This document shows, one piece after another, positions 46,769 through 60,641 of a DNA stretch of 64,000 nucleotides. Positions within the stretch are counted from its first letter, which is position 1, and each line of letters begins with the position of its first letter. The DNA is from Diphasiastrum complanatum (lineage: Eukaryota; Streptophyta; Lycopodiopsida; Lycopodiales; Lycopodiaceae): contig CM055096.1 in NCBI GenBank assembly GCA_029204225.1, positions 38,807,866 through 38,871,865 on the forward strand, in the 5' to 3' direction. The notes beneath the pieces are model-generated. The model ran no database searches. It saw nothing but the letters and a program-made list of their open reading frames with translations, and was not told the DNA's origin. The position numbers were made by a program, and so were the translations under genes.

Positions 46769-47716
46769 ATGTCAATGCAAGAGGTTTGGCACAAGAGGAT
46801 GGGGCATCTCACCTTCAAGTTGTTGGAGGTAATGGCATGAAAGCAAGTTGTGATTGGTGTTCCAAAGTCCTTAAAAAGCATCAATCATGTTTGTGAGCAA
46901 TGTGCTTTGTCAAAGTCACATAGGTTACCTTATAATAGATCTACATCTAGATCTACTATGCCTTGTCAAGTTGTACATTTGGATATTCATGGTGTTACTA
47001 CTATTAGCAATAAAGGAGCTAAGATGTATGTAACCTTTATTGATAATTTTAGTAGATTTTGTTGGGTATATCTACTAAAGAGCAAGGATGAAGTGTATGA
47101 TGTCTTTGTCAAGTTCAAGATTGCAAGGGAGGTCCAATTCTATACAAATATCAAGTGCTTGAGGAGTGACAATGGTGATAAGTATATCTCTACCAAGTTT
47201 AAGGCTTTTTGTGATGATCATGGGATCAAGAGGGAGTACACAAGTTCAAGGACACCACAACAAAATGGAGTGGCCTAGAGGAAGATTATAATCTTGTGTG
47301 AAAGTGCAAAATCCATGAGGTTAGGAGCTAGTCTTCCAAAACCATTTTGGGATCAAGCTTTGTTGTGTGCTAACTTTCTATGCAATAGGTGGTCGAGTGC
47401 TTTATTGGATGGAAAAACCCCTTTTGAGATGTTATTTGGAAGAATGCCAAGTGTCAAGTTTTATAGAACTTTTGGATGCACTTGCTATATCAACATAACA
47501 CTTGATGATAGGACAAAGGAGGACCCATCTTCAAGGAAAGGTATATTTGTTGGCTATAATGAGGTGAGCAAAGCCTATAAGGTTTACATTCCTTCTACTA
47601 ATAAAGTGATCATTGGAAGAGATGTCAATTTTTATGAGGGAAATATTCCAAAGATGTCTTCAAGTAATGATGTTGTGGATGGATCTAAACTTCTTGATGT
47701 TGATTTTTACAAGTAG
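46769..47716 (+). pseudogene. copia integrase with nonsense at catalytic Glu
   Basis: Pre-integrase CEQCALSKSHRLPY, the core LVHLDIHG and CLRSDNGDKYIS, then PQQNGVA followed by TAG where the DD35E Glu codon stands in the 40.9 kb copy (GAA). FIDDFSRF has become FIDNFSRF. The C-terminus (47294-47716) is open: LCANFLCNRWSSALLDG, GIFVGYNEVSKAYKVYIPS. It ends in the linker before RT. Confidence 0.9.
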
Positions 47717-47739
47717 AGGCGAGGAAGTTCTCCAAATCC

Positions 47740-47930
47740 AAGGTAGAGCCTCCAAATGTCCTCCATTTTGTTAGGGACAAAGTACTCAAAAGGGAGATCA
47801 TTCTAATCTTTTGCAGAATAGATTTCATGACAATGGATATATTTATTAAAGCATTATCATTCGACAATTATTATGAGTTTAGCAGTATGCTCTCATAATA
47901 CCTCAATTTTTATGAGTTCACATTAAGAAG
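47740..47930 (+). pseudogene. copia RNase H C-terminal tail
   Basis: The plus strand gives HFVRDKVLKREIILIFC and MDIFIKALSFDNYYEFSSML, the usual H(F/L)VRDKV...DIFTKALS ending of copia pol, followed by AAGAAGGAG and a new LTR at 47934. It is of a different family from the integrase to its left. Confidence 0.65.
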
Positions 47931-47933
47931 GAG

Positions 47934-48599
<666 letters not shown>

Positions 48600-48600
<1 letters not shown>

Positions 48601-51600
48601 TCTTTCATGCTGAATTTCACATGTGTGGGAGTACCTTAAAGTGTGATAATGATCTCCTAAAACTTGGTGATTGTACGAAGATCAAATCTATCTCACAAAT
48701 CTAAGGCAAGAGCACTTGATTACATGCATATATCAATCAAACAAGTACATACATGCGTGTGGAGACTTGTACTTGAGAAAGCTAAGTATGAAAAGTCCTT
48801 GCTCTTGGGTAGAGAGAGAAACCAACTATAAAAAATTGAGTAGAGAGAGAAAGCCAAAAATGCTCCAAATGTGTAGAAATCTCATAACTCCAAAAAACTT
48901 ACATTGAAATGATCTAAGTCACATATAAGTAGCAATCTAGGGTGAAAGGGAGGGAAACATGATTGGACCCCTTCTTTTCCTTCTCTAAACATGATTGTTT
49001 GAGTGACTTATGAGCCCTCAAGCTTGATTGGACCAATTTGGTGGATTTCTAACTTTTTGATTGGTCACTAGTTCTCATGCCAACACATAGATGTCAGTCA
49101 CTTGTCAGTCGCTCATCCAACCTACCTAAGACACTTGTAGCAAGCCTAACTAGTTCGAGCCACATGAAATCCTATTTTAGGCCTAATCATCACTTGACAT
49201 GTGTACTTGCCTGTTTTGCCTCTATCCTATCTCCAACTAACATGTGGATAGATGTCTACAAAATTTGAAGTACCCCTAACTCAACATTGATTTAACATGA
49301 CTATGAATATATTCCACACATGGGAACATGCTCCACACATGTGATATTTTCTCATATACAAGAATTGTAAAATAAGCAAGGGAAATTTTGCCAATTTTCC
49401 ACATTCCGCACTCTTGAATGATAATAAGTTGTATTTATGATAGTATCGAAATATTTTTGTTATTAGATTTACTATTGTTCTTCCTACAATCGAACTATCA
49501 TTGTCAAATAGTTATTTGACTCATATACATCCAGTTTCCAACATGATGTCCTTGAACCACAAATCAATCAAGATTTAGATGACATCTATATACCTATTCA
49601 TCATAAGCAATATTTCTTCTTGTGGTGTAAGAATGTCATCTTTCATGACATGAGTGTAGGAGGTTTTGTGATTTGTAAGCAAATGTCTAGATACAAATTT
49701 TTGAGTTGGGTTGCAACCATATGTACTCTATTGTCCATTAAGATTCTTGGAGTGTTGTCCTAAACATGGCTGTAATCCTTACATGCTTACATTTGTGATG
49801 TCATACAATGTATACTTTGGTCCTAGACCATTAAAGTGATACAGTTCAAGGTTGAGGCCAAGGTTTAGAAAAATAGTCATCCAATGACTTTCTAACACCT
49901 CTCTAGGTTCCATACCTCCATCCAAGGCATAGACACCTACCTACCCTTAACCAAGAACACTATACCTCTGACCAAGGTATAGTCACTTGCATGTCCTTAT
50001 CCAAAGGCACATATCCTTAATCCTAAGGGTAACCCTTATCCAAGGGTAACTTGCCATTTAGTGGTTTTAAAAGTATTAGTGATTTGAAAGGTTGCTTAAT
50101 TAAACTCTAGCCCTTTTGTAGAGTGGGCTAGGACCCTAATTATTGTCTATTAGTAAAATATTTCTTGCAATTTTAATCTTATAGCCTGATATTTTCCACA
50201 AGGTTGGTACTAATATTGAGCTTTAAAAAGTCCATTTTAGCCCTGATTTCATGAAGTTGTCTGCGACATTAGTAATACTAGATAAAAATGTTTGCTTGTT
50301 CTAGTTGTTGTTTATAAAATATAAAAAATTGGACTTGCACAAGATATCTTTGCTACAAAGCTTGAAATTGAAAATAGAATGAACAACAACTTTTAAGCAA
50401 GAGAGTACTTAGTATGCTAATGTATTCATATCTAAAGTCAATGATAATATGATTTCCATAAGTTTTTAACCTCGAAATATGTTCTACATTTGTAGTAGGT
50501 GACATGTATAACAATTATCATTCATAAAATCTTGACCACCTCTTGAGTTACAAATGATTTTGTAATCTCTCAATTATTGAAACTACTGAAAATGACAAGA
50601 TTACTACTACATGAGCATCAAATGATTGTTATCAGGTTCTAAAGTAGGTGGCATTGTAGGATAAAATTAGACTAGCATGATTTCAAGACCAAATATAAAG
50701 CACATATTTTCAATTACATTTGTTGTTGAGCTTTGATTTTGTTAGTTCACAAAAGGTGGAGATTATTGATTTTTTCTTATGTTATTCTCTTGTATGAAAT
50801 TGGACCTATTCAGATTGTAGAGTTTCGGAAGTCACTATTAGTTGAAATCAATATTGTTGTCTTATTGTGAATTTCTTCATAAAGATTTGTATTTGTTCTA
50901 TCTTATAAAAATTGAACCATTAAAACATCGCCTTATAGACCTTACTTGTTATAACACATTAAATTCTACATTTTACACATTGATTGATACTATAATAAAA
51001 TGAGATTTTGTAGTGAATGGATCCATTTTTTTGACTACTCCTCATGTTCATGGTAATGTTTTAAAAGTATTTCAACGTGATGAAAGAAATAGGATGGAAG
51101 TTATATTGGACTATGTCATCACATGAGATATTTATGCATCATGTGATTCACAATCTCAAATATCTATTGCAAACATAACTCCAATGAAGTTCACATTTGA
51201 AATGTGCATATAGAGAAAAAAAAAGTCAATTGCACATCATGAATGTTTATTTACATGTTGCATCCATGATGTCCTTAGTGAAATTTTAACTTAAGTGCTA
51301 TTCAATGGCAAGAAGTAGCACTTGTGTCAATGAAAATAGCGTCTTGCATAATCATAGGCACAATGTGAGCATCTAAAGACACAACTTGGGCAATGGGACC
51401 TAGTAGGAGGGTGCCCTTCTAAAGTGTCCCACAAGAAAGGCATTCAAAGAGTCATAGGTTATGGAAGGAGTCTCTTGACATTCCATAAGCCTATGGAGGT
51501 TCTTGGAGGTTCTTTAACTCCCCTAGGCTTCTCTCTCTCTCATTGGATGGGCATGGAACTCCATAGTGCACTGGAGGGGTCCATGGGCCATCTATATGAG

Positions 51601-52215
51601 GGTAGTAGAGCACCCATTGGGAGGAGGAGAGAGATCTCTGTTTCTTGCTTTGCTTATGCTCTAGTGTTGCTACTAGTGTGTAGAGTACTTTCTTGTGTGT
51701 AGTGTGCTTAGGGTCTGGATCTTGAGTATACTAGTCATTTGTGGTATGCTTGTGATTTGTTTATGGTTAGCAAGGGAGTGCTAGATAGGTCTTGCTTGGA
51801 GCTTGGATCTAGCTTCACATTTTAGCGACACTTTCGCCTGTCAGGATGTGCGAGCAAATATGCAGAATCACATTTTTCATTTTTTTTAAAGTGCCTCAAA
51901 TGTTAAGGAGATGACTCCGGAGCAAAGTGTAGGGACAACCCCAAAAAGAGATTTTAAGACACTGTCAGGTTTTTCGCAAAATGTCGACACTGTTGCCTTT
52001 TTGCGACAATGTCGTCTGTGGCTATTTTAGTTCATTTTTGCAGAAGTGACAGTTTGGTTCATTTATGCAGACAGACTGTTTACGGCCAATTTCCACCGCT
52101 TATCAACAATCAATGACAAGGAACCGGATGGATGCCAGTTGACACTAGCCAACTGGCAATCGTAATTGATGACTTAATTTCTTAGTATATATAGTTGTTC
52201 ATATTCATACAACTA
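48600..52215. other. 3.6 kb with no recognisable gene
   Basis: AT-rich. Small ORFs only. CACATGTG-type words near 48612, 49310 and 49330 suggest decayed LTRs. An open 92-codon frame at 51424-51702 is Gly/Leu-rich and matches nothing I know. The part before 52216 should have held the RT of the RNase H fragment that follows. Confidence 0.45.
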
Positions 52216-52818
52216 ATCAATCAAGTTATGATCAAGCATTTGATATATTTTACTATAACTAGACCTGATCTTAGTTATAGTATTGGAAAATTAAGCCAAT
52301 TCATGCAAAGTTCTTTGATATCACATTGGAAGATGGGCAAAAGAGTTCTTAGATACATCTCATCAACTAAGAATTTTGGCATATTGTATAGTGGGACTAA
52401 GCTTGGCTTAAGAGCCTATAGTGAATCGGATTTTGCAGGTGAAAAAATGGATCGAAAGTAAACAAGTGCATTTTCCACCTTCTTATGTGATGGAATAGTA
52501 TCATGGCTTTTCAAAAAGCAAGATAAAATTTCCTTATGTTCTACAAAATTTGAATATAAGGCCTTGACATCAACATGCAAGGAGATCTTATGGCTCAAAA
52601 GGCTATTAGTGGAGCTTCATGTCATTGAGGAGGAGGTCCCTATCATCAATTGTGACAACCAATCAGTCCAATCACTTGCTACTAATCCTACATTTCATGC
52701 AAGGAGCAAGCACATCGAGATTGCTCATCATTTTATGAGAGAGAAAGTGCAAGCCAAAGAGATCAAGCTCCAACATGTGTCTTCATCGAATTGCTTAGCT
52801 GATATTCACTAAATCCTT
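52216..52818 (+). pseudogene. copia RNase H
   Basis: MIKHLIYFTITRPDLSYSIG, HWKMGKRVLRYISSTKNFGI, then YSESDFAGEKMDRK (first Asp region), a stop, ISLCSTKFEYKALTSTCKEI (Glu region with F for A), NCDNQSVQSLATNPTFHARS and KHIEIAHHFMREKV, ending NCLADIH. It is closely related to RNase H at 42.3-42.9 kb but keeps the middle deleted there. It is followed by the left part of an LTR. Confidence 0.88.
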
Positions 52819-52879
52819 GCCTAAGAATTCATTTATTAAACTAAGATCTTCAATTGGAATAATTGATAAATGTATCATA

Positions 52880-52944
52880 ATTTCCAAGGCTACATTATAG
52901 GACCTACACCCAAATTTATGATGAGAATTTGACCAACTAGCCAC
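52880..52944 (+). repeat. Left part of a broken copia LTR
   Basis: CTACATTATAGGACCTACAC ... GACCAACTAGCCAC matches the reverse complement of about 61142-61195. The LTR continues not here but at 34380, right of LTR copy A. Confidence 0.75.
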
Positions 52945-52949
52945 TACCG

Positions 52950-54290
52950 TGCTATACTTATCTTAATTGTAAGGATATGTAGTATAAAAGATTGTCATTT
53001 CCCAAAGAGACTGCTTAATGTTGTGATTTTAGATGTTTTAACTCATTTATTGTTCTTGGATTAAAATATGGTTGTCAACGGACATTTAGAAGTATTGGCG
53101 ACCAATATCACCAGTTAGGATGTGGTTTCAAACATACAAAAGTGAAAGATATTGATGCCGACTAATCTCATATCGAACATGTTGCATTTCTGATTAGTGT
53201 ATCCAACTTATCGGCCAGACCGATCTATTGGTCTGTCACCTAATAGAGTTTGTCAGACAAGCAAGGTCTGTTGTATTAGATAAATCAAAGTAGAGAAGCA
53301 CGCAAATGTCTCAGTACAATCCAAATGTAGTTTGTCTGTCCTCAACAACACAAAGTGCTCATTCAAAAGAACAATTGACTACTGAGTTAAACTGCACGAG
53401 TGTCCATATGCAAATTTCAGAGTATTGATTCACAACAACATAGAGCAAGCTTTAGGATGTGTAAGTCTGGATATACGTCAATGTAATATAATAGTGATTC
53501 CGAATGTTAACATCACAATTAAATTCCAAGCAACCGATTATTTGATCACACAGGCAATCAAATAGTCAATGAGTTTTAAGACAATCTTAGTAGTGAATTT
53601 ACGGTTGCTCACATACGACAGTATCAAGGCTATGGAAGTGTCTGACCAGAGTTACAATCACAAGCACATCCGACAAGGTGAGGCTTACCAACTGTCAGAA
53701 ACAGAAGTACTCAACAAACAGAAGGCTTATGAAAGCAGAGAGAAGGGAAAACTTGAATACTCGAACTCTCTCTGTGATCTCCTGAAAAACTCGGTGGTTG
53801 TATTGAAGCGTAAGTGGTGTACATATAGGGAATGAGCGCGAAAGTACATAGCTCTCTAGTAACCGATATGTCACTTCTTATTTAATTTAACTAACTAATT
53901 CCCTCCAATAGGAAAATTACAAGTGTACAATTTCCCAGGTGGCATCCTTGTCATGCAGCTTTGCTCCAATGAGAAGCAAGCACGTGGAAAGTTGCAACGT
54001 TTGCTTGAGGCATAAGAAATGAGTCTTCTAGAATGTTCTTCTCTTAGGGCTAGCCTTATTATTAAGGTTGATGTCGTTTCATATCTGCCCTTTGAAATAT
54101 AGTCCTTTCTTCAGTCACATTTATTTAGGCCTCTTTATCTTCAATATATCTTTGAAAAACTTGTCATTGTCGGGTCCATTAGATATTTCTTCATATTCAG
54201 TGGTTATTTTCATCAATTGAGTAGCTTGATTAGGGTTTTGCATCATAATATAATATTTTAAAAAAAATATGCATGTAATAGGGTATTACA
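52950..54290 (-). repeat. ~1.34 kb LTR, copy B
   Basis: Same sequence as copy A (33100-34379) with TG/CA ends and an extra ~60 bp near 53480-53540. On its right, CCCCCCTCTC reads on minus as a polypurine tract (GAGAGGGGGG), so this is a 3' LTR of a minus-strand element whose interior lies to the right. Confidence 0.8.
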
Positions 54291-54304
54291 TATCCCCCCT
54301 CTCA
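54291..54304 (-). other. Polypurine tract next to LTR B
   Basis: Minus-strand TTGAGAGGGGGGATA-like run directly before the LTR start TGTAATACCC. Confidence 0.6.
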
Positions 54305-54639
54305 AATGTGAAGCATCCTTGCAAACAATCAAAATCAGCAACACATCAAACCAACGAAATTTCTTCAACACATTCCATAATGGATCTCGCACAATCAGGA
54401 AAGATAAAAAGTCTTTACTTCAATATATATATACAAGATGTATACATTATTCTAGAGCATTCTGTAGTCTCAGAGACAGTCTTTCATCAAGTTGTATTTG
54501 TCTTTCTATCTTTCTTCTCTTGGCCTCATGGAATTAACCAACAACATGGTTGCCTAGATCAGCAAAACATGTTCTCAAAAAAGTTCTGTTATAAACAGGA
54601 GCTGCAACAACACAATCTTCACTCATATCCTTCCTTGGT

Positions 54640-57600
54640 ATAACATTTTTCAGCAATTCAGCATTAATGCGGACGAAGGAACCACCAACACAAAAATTTT
54701 TCTATGTTTTTTGATTTAGTCCTTTTGTGAATATGTCTACTGTCATGTACTGGGTTCTGCTTTATCTCAAACTTATTTCCTTGTTGAGTATCTTGCTCCT
54801 AATGTAGGAATATTTAATTTCGATGTACTTGCTCCTAGAATGAAATCTAGGATTGATCAATAATGCGATAACACTCTAATTGTCACACTATATCATTGTC
54901 GGAGCATACCACAGTCTGAGACCAATATCAGACAATAAAATTGCCTCTTTGGTAGTTTGAGAGGCTGCAATGTATTCAGATTCAGTGGATGACATTGCAA
55001 TGGAGGTCTTTTTTTCACTATTCCGAGATATAGGATCATTTTGAACAAAAAGACAAATCCAGAAGTCTTCTGGTGTCAACATCACCATAGTAGATACATA
55101 GGTCGATAGTAGCTTGGAGATACATGATTACTCTGAAAAGAGCTTTCTAGTGCATCATACCAGGGTTGGTCATGTATTGACTCAAGGAATTGATAGCATA
55201 TGCAAGATCTGGCTTGGTCGAGATCATTGCATACATCAGAGATCCGATAATAGATTGGTATGGGTATCCTTTCATTTTGGCCTTTTTCTCATTGGTTTGA
55301 GGGCATTGTTCCTTGGATAATCTAAGACCTGGATCCATGGGATTATGTACAAACTTGCAATTCATAAAATTGAATTTTGTCAACAAATCATGAAAATACC
55401 TTTGTTGGGTGATGTAGAGAAGTCTTCAGTTTCTATCTCTGTGGATTTGAATCCCAAGACAGTAGTGTGCCTCTCCAAGATTTGTCATCTCGAATTCTTG
55501 GTATACCATCCTCTTGGTATCCTTTGTCAGTCATATATTGTTGCTGAACAACAATGTATCGTCCACGTAGAGTGTGATTATGACAAAGAATTGATCTACA
55601 GCATTGAAATATACATTACAGTCTATAGAGCTAGGTTCAAATCCATAATCAATTAAGAATGTATTGATTCGATTAAACCACGTTCTCTAGATGATCGCTT
55701 CAAATCGTAGAAAGCTTTATGGAGTTTGCATATCTAATCTTCTTGACCATTGAGGATGTAGACTTCTGGTTGGATCATATAGATATCCTCATCAATAACT
55801 CCATTGAGTAATGTCATTTGTACATCCATCTGGTGTACCTCAAGCTTCACTATAGCAGCATACAAAAGTAGCAATTGAATAGAGGTATGGTTGATGATTG
55901 GGATGAAAGTTTTGAAGTAGTTGATATTGGGAATTTGTGAGAATTCCCTTGCCACGAGTCGAGCTTTGCTTCTATTGATACTGCCATTTGCATTATATTT
56001 GATCTTGAAGATCCATTTGCAGTCGATTACTTTTCTTTCTGCCAGTAGCTTGGTGATAGTCCATGTGTTGTTCCTCAGCAATGAGTTGTACTCCTTATCC
56101 ATTGCTTCTTTCTAGAGATCCGAATATGCCTGTGATAAGCTTCCTCGACTGTGGTTGGCTCCTGACTAGAATAGTGAGCGAACTCATCAATGTATCAGAC
56201 ATGATGAGTTCAAATTTGAGTTGATCTTTTGGTTGAAGTTTCTGGTTGCGAAACTCGACTTTGTGTCGGCTGATTTGGCTGTTTCTGAGTTGCAGCTTCT
56301 TCTTCTTCTTCTTTTGGGTCTAACTATATAGGGTGACTATTGGAAGAAATATAAATTGTCTTCTGAAGAGAATTAGTTTTTGGGGTAGAAATTGTAGACT
56401 GCATTTGGTCCTTGCCCTTCAAATCAATAAACTGATCTTCTATAAAAGTCACATCCCTGTTAGTATAAACTTTGCAGTCTCTATATTGTATACTCTATAC
56501 ATTCCATCAAAAGCACAGTAGCCAACAAAAATAGTTTTGAATGACTATTCATCAAATTTCTTTTTGTTTTTCTTTGGGACATGAGCATAGACAGTGCATT
56601 CGAATACTCTCAAATGCTTTAATGAAGGCTTGAATCCTGAAGGGTTTTGCTGTCAGGAAGGCCTTTAGTTATACATCGATTCTGCACGTGAGCTGTTATT
56701 GAAATAGGATGTTGCTAGAATGATTTGGGAAACAAAGCATGAGTTATTATGCATTTGGCAGATTTGACTACGGTCTCATTCTTCCTTTCTTCTAGTCCAT
56801 TCGACTAAGGAGAATAGGAAGTAGCAAACTGTTGCTCAATGTCCTTGGCTAAGTAGTAGTCTTTGAATTCATTCGAGATGTATTCACTACCATTGTCATT
56901 CCTTAGTGCTTTAATCTTTTTGTCTATTTGCAACCCAGCATTTTCCTTGTACTTCTTGAAGAATTCAAAAGCTTCAGATTTGTGCTTTAGATTATATACA
57001 ATAGTTCTTTTAGAATAGTCATTTATAAAAGTAATAAGAATTTTGCACCAAGCAGTGATGGTGCTTACATTGGACCACATATATCAATATGTACAATGTC
57101 TAGCAAATCTTTAGATATGTGTTCTTGATTTGACTTGAAATGGACTTCTTGTCTACTTTCCTATGATACAACTTTGGCAGATAGGAAGGTCGACAATTTT
57201 ATATTCTAAATCTTGAACTGAAGAATGTCTAGACATGTTACCTATCGATACATGATTAATGTGACCAAGTCTATAATTCCAAGTCAATTCTTTATTGATA
57301 GATGTTGAACTGCTTAAAGAACGATCAATTACAGAAGTACAATGACTAAGCCTATAGAAATATCTCTATCTCTTTTCGAGTGCAAGAACTCTCATACTCT
57401 TATCAAAAATTCGACAAGATTCTGTCTGAAACTCTACCCTATATTCTAAATCTGTGATTCGATTGACCGACAAAAGATTTGTTGTCAAGTTCGAAAAATA
57501 CAATATATTCGGTATCAGTTTCAACATTCCATTCTAGAAATTTAGTCTGACAGTACTTTCACCTTCAATTCTGTGTGAGCTATTGTCTCCATGGTGAATG

Positions 57601-58594
57601 AATTTTTTGGTGCTATAGGTCGAATAATCGATGAATCATTCTTGATGGCTTTTCATGTGTTGTATTGCTCCAGAATCGAGGAACCATTCCTCTGATTGTC
57701 CAACATGGTAATTGTTCACCATAAAGGCTTCATGCTCTTCGTCGTTTGCGACATTTTGCTTCGTGTTGACTACATGGGCTTGTTGATCTGCTTCTTCTTG
57801 TCATTGTTGAACTTCAAGATTCAACAGTCATGGATTTCATGATCTGTCCTCTTGCAGTACTTGCAAAATAATCTCTTCTTGCTCTGAACAGGTTGCTGAT
57901 TCTAGGTCTTCTGTAACTGCTTCTAATTGTCGTCGACGGACAACTTTCTTCTTCTGTTGCTTCTTTGTGCTCTTCTTTGAGAATAATGCTTGTGAGTTGT
58001 TGATGGAGGACGAGGATGCTCCATTCCTTCTTGTCTCCTCCTAGAAAAAGCATAATTATGACTCTAGATAATGTTATATTTGAGTGTGTGGTTATCATCA
58101 TCACCCAATTTTTGTATGAGGATGGCAAACTTGACAATAAGGTCATTACAACTTCGGAGTCTTTGATCACTAAACCTATTTCCACCATCTGTTCCATCAA
58201 AGTCTTAAATTAATTAATGTGATTCTGAACAGAATCACCTTCCAACGTTCTGAGAAAGAAGAACGTTCTCCTCAAATGTAGCTTCGAAGTGACATCTCTC
58301 ACTTCATATAGTGTATTCAATATATTCCAAGGTTCTTTTGAGGATTGGGCTTGTTTGATATGGCCGATCTGTGTGGCAAAGATGTTAAGGGTGATCAAGC
58401 AAAAGCCCTGCCATCTCTAAGCTTCCATTTTGGAAATGGCTTGCTCATCGACACTGGAAATTAGTTCGGTTCCATCAACTATTTTCCAAACTTCTTTGGC
58501 CATGGGTACTACTCTCATCTTGAATTTCCATAAGTGGTAATTCAAACCATCGAGTTTGTCTACCATTAGAGTAGAATGTGGTTGTGAATCCATC
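54640..58594 (-). pseudogene. copia gag-pol, minus strand
   Basis: Gag start near 58594 (MDSQPHSTLMVDKLDGLNYH) with TLEGDSVQNHIN and LLSSLPSSYKNWV; knuckle FCKYCKRTDHEIHDC (~57870-57825); integrase LITFINDYSKRTIVYNLKHK and LRNDNGSEYISNEF (57080-56805) with catalytic Glu not readable; RT VIDCKWIFKIKYNANGSINR (~56030), VHQMDVQMTLLNGVIDEDIY and TLYVDDTLLF (~55590); connection IIGSLMYAMISTKPDLAYAI; RNase H TSIAMSSTESEYIAASQTTK and the DIFTKGL tail. Many frameshifts and stops. AFLNG has become TLLNG. It is a complete but decayed element, with a PBS to its right. Confidence 0.88.
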
Positions 58595-58736
58595 TGGAAT
58601 TTCAGGATGAGTGTATGTAGATAGTAGATTGTATGACTGGAAACAATTATAGAAAAAGTCTACACTATATCAAAATTATTATTCTTATAATGTATGTTCT
58701 AATGATAATATTTAAATGCTTTGATACCAAGCTAAA

Positions 58737-58748
58737 GCTCTGATACCA
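58737..58748 (-). other. Primer-binding site
   Basis: Plus GCTCTGATACCA at the left edge of the 58749 LTR, for the minus-strand copia gag-pol on its left. Confidence 0.85.
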
Positions 58749-59729
58749 TGTTTGTATTAGATAAACAGAGAAATAGCTTTGATATCATGTTGGGATTCGA
58801 GACAATGTGCATCAATATCAGTAAGAAATGAGCAAAATCCTTGATGCATGTAACTATGTCTATCTTAGTCAGATCAGATTCGAATGAATCAAAATCTGTC
58901 TAACTTGATCACAACCTCGGAGTCGATGGATCAAAAGACTCGATTCCATGGCCATGCACAAATTTGCTAAGTTATATATTTATGATTTTATGTGCGAAAG
59001 CATAAAGCATCTAGGAATGGTAATTAGAACAATGAATTTGACTTATGCTATCAGACACACGAATAGTTTAATCTACGAATAATTTATCTGCAAGCATGAA
59101 TCTATTTGAAAATGAATAAAATAAGCATTCAATCAGAACATACACTACTTGAATTATGGAACGAATATTAATTAGTTGCGAATGAGAACATTCTGAATGC
59201 AAATAGAGTCACATTATTTCTAAGACGATACTTTGTAGTAACAGAGAGAAAGAACATAACAATTGCACTCTGGATGTTAAATCACAGATTCATTAACCTG
59301 ACAACTGATAAGCTGATAGGTATTTGTACAGATGGCTAGCTAACTAAAAGAATGGTTAATCTATACATTGCCAATTAGGTTAATCCACTATGTGATGTTG
59401 TCAGTCACTTTCGAACAGTATCTGAGTCCATTGGAGGTCCTGCCCCAGTCATGACGATGGTGAGGTTGAGTCGCCTTTTGATCGACTCGAATTGAGGGTG
59501 ACAGTGACCAACTTGTGATCTCGAATAAGTCAAGGTTGCCAAATAGTCATCGAGGCCGAATACAAAATATTCAAGGTGACAGATAGTCGACATGGCAGAA
59601 TGGATGAGTGGTCAAAAGTCAAAGGCATCAAAATGTTTGACGTGGTGAATGCCGAATAGCTGAGGTGGTCAAACACTTTCGTGTCGTCTCAAGACTCTGT
59701 CACGAATTTCTTTGTATTTCTACAGACTA
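58749..59729 (-). repeat. Probable 5' LTR and decayed flank
   Basis: Starts TGTTTGTATTAG next to the PBS. The right end was not found; the sequence is non-coding to 59729. It does not match LTR B, so the gag-pol at 54.6-58.6 kb and LTR B may be of different elements. Confidence 0.5.
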
Positions 59730-60220
59730 TTAGAAAATGAGTGTATTTTTGCAGAACATGCAACTGTGCAAATATTTACAACAGTTAGTGAATGGATCTA
59801 GATTAGAAGAAAGATAGTGATGGAGAGGATAGCAACCCAACACCAAGTAGCCATTGAGGAAGGCATTTGTAAAATCAAGTTGGAATAGCTCCCAATTGAA
59901 GGTTGTAGCAAGACTAATGATCAATCTAATTGTAACAAGCTTAAACACATGAGCAAAAGTTTCATCATAATCAATTCCTTTGGTTTGCAAAAAATATTTT
60001 GCTACAAGCCTATCTTTATGCAAGTGGGTGTATGCAAGGAAGAAACCATTAATCCCATTACTCAAGTGGTTTCTTCCTTGTATCCAAGGATTAATGTACA
60101 TAGCAAGTGGATCCAAAAATCTTTAGATCCTTGAGATTTGGCCTCTCTCCAAATAGAGCTTCATATGGTGTGATTCCTCCAATGGCTTGGTTGAGCAATC
60201 TATTGCATCAAGCCAAATTT
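59730..60220 (-). pseudogene. copia integrase end and RT fragment
   Basis: The minus strand reads an integrase C-terminal piece like QAIGGITPYEALFGERPNLK (~60215-60130, through frame breaks) and then RT KGIDYDETFAHVFKLVTIRL, LFQLDFTNAFLNGYL (60000-59830). Only ~0.5 kb separates it from a PBS, so gag, protease and most of integrase have been deleted. Confidence 0.75.
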
Positions 60221-60629
60221 GACTATTTTTGGACAAAATAATGACTAAATCTCCCTCACACTTCTTGATGGACTTCCAAGACCTGTAAATCACTTTTAGA
60301 GGGCTTGTTTTTAGCCTAGATTAATTAGATATCATGACACTAAGTCAAATCTAACCAATGGAACTCAATCTTGGTAGCTTTTCCCAGGATTAGCACTAGA
60401 AATCTCATCAAGAACTCATAGATTGCATTTATATGGATTTGATAAATATTGTGCATTAAATGCAGGTTCAGAGGTGCATGTGGATAGTACGTATTTTGAT
60501 CCCTACCAAGTTTGGAATCAAATCCTCTCACCAAAGTTGAGATTCAAACTCGTCATTTCATTACTAGTTTTTGCACCAAAGCTTGCTAAAATGGATTTGA
60601 TTTGATCAATGGTTATGCTCTTGTACTTG
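60221..60629. other. Leader-like spacer
   Basis: Non-coding sequence between the pol fragment and the PBS. Confidence 0.4.
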
Positions 60630-60641
60630 GCTCTGATACCA
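60630..60641 (-). other. Primer-binding site
   Basis: Plus GCTCTGATACCA at the LTR edge. Confidence 0.85.

Larger units (their letters stand above)
44975..47716 (+). mobile_element. Second copia of the 37.7 kb family, with internal inversion
   Basis: The leader (44975-45268) is on plus, then a ~395 bp piece (about 45268-45662) is on minus holding the rest of the leader and gag N-terminus, then gag, protease and integrase on plus. Sequence identity with the 38.4-41.3 kb element is obvious throughout. RT and RNase H are missing: the element ends at about 47716 in the integrase-RT linker. No LTR of its own remains. Confidence 0.85.

Noticed and set aside
51424-51702. 92-codon ORF as a host gene
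   Set aside because: No recognisable domain, low-information composition, and surroundings that look like decayed repeat. Kept only as a mention in the region entry.
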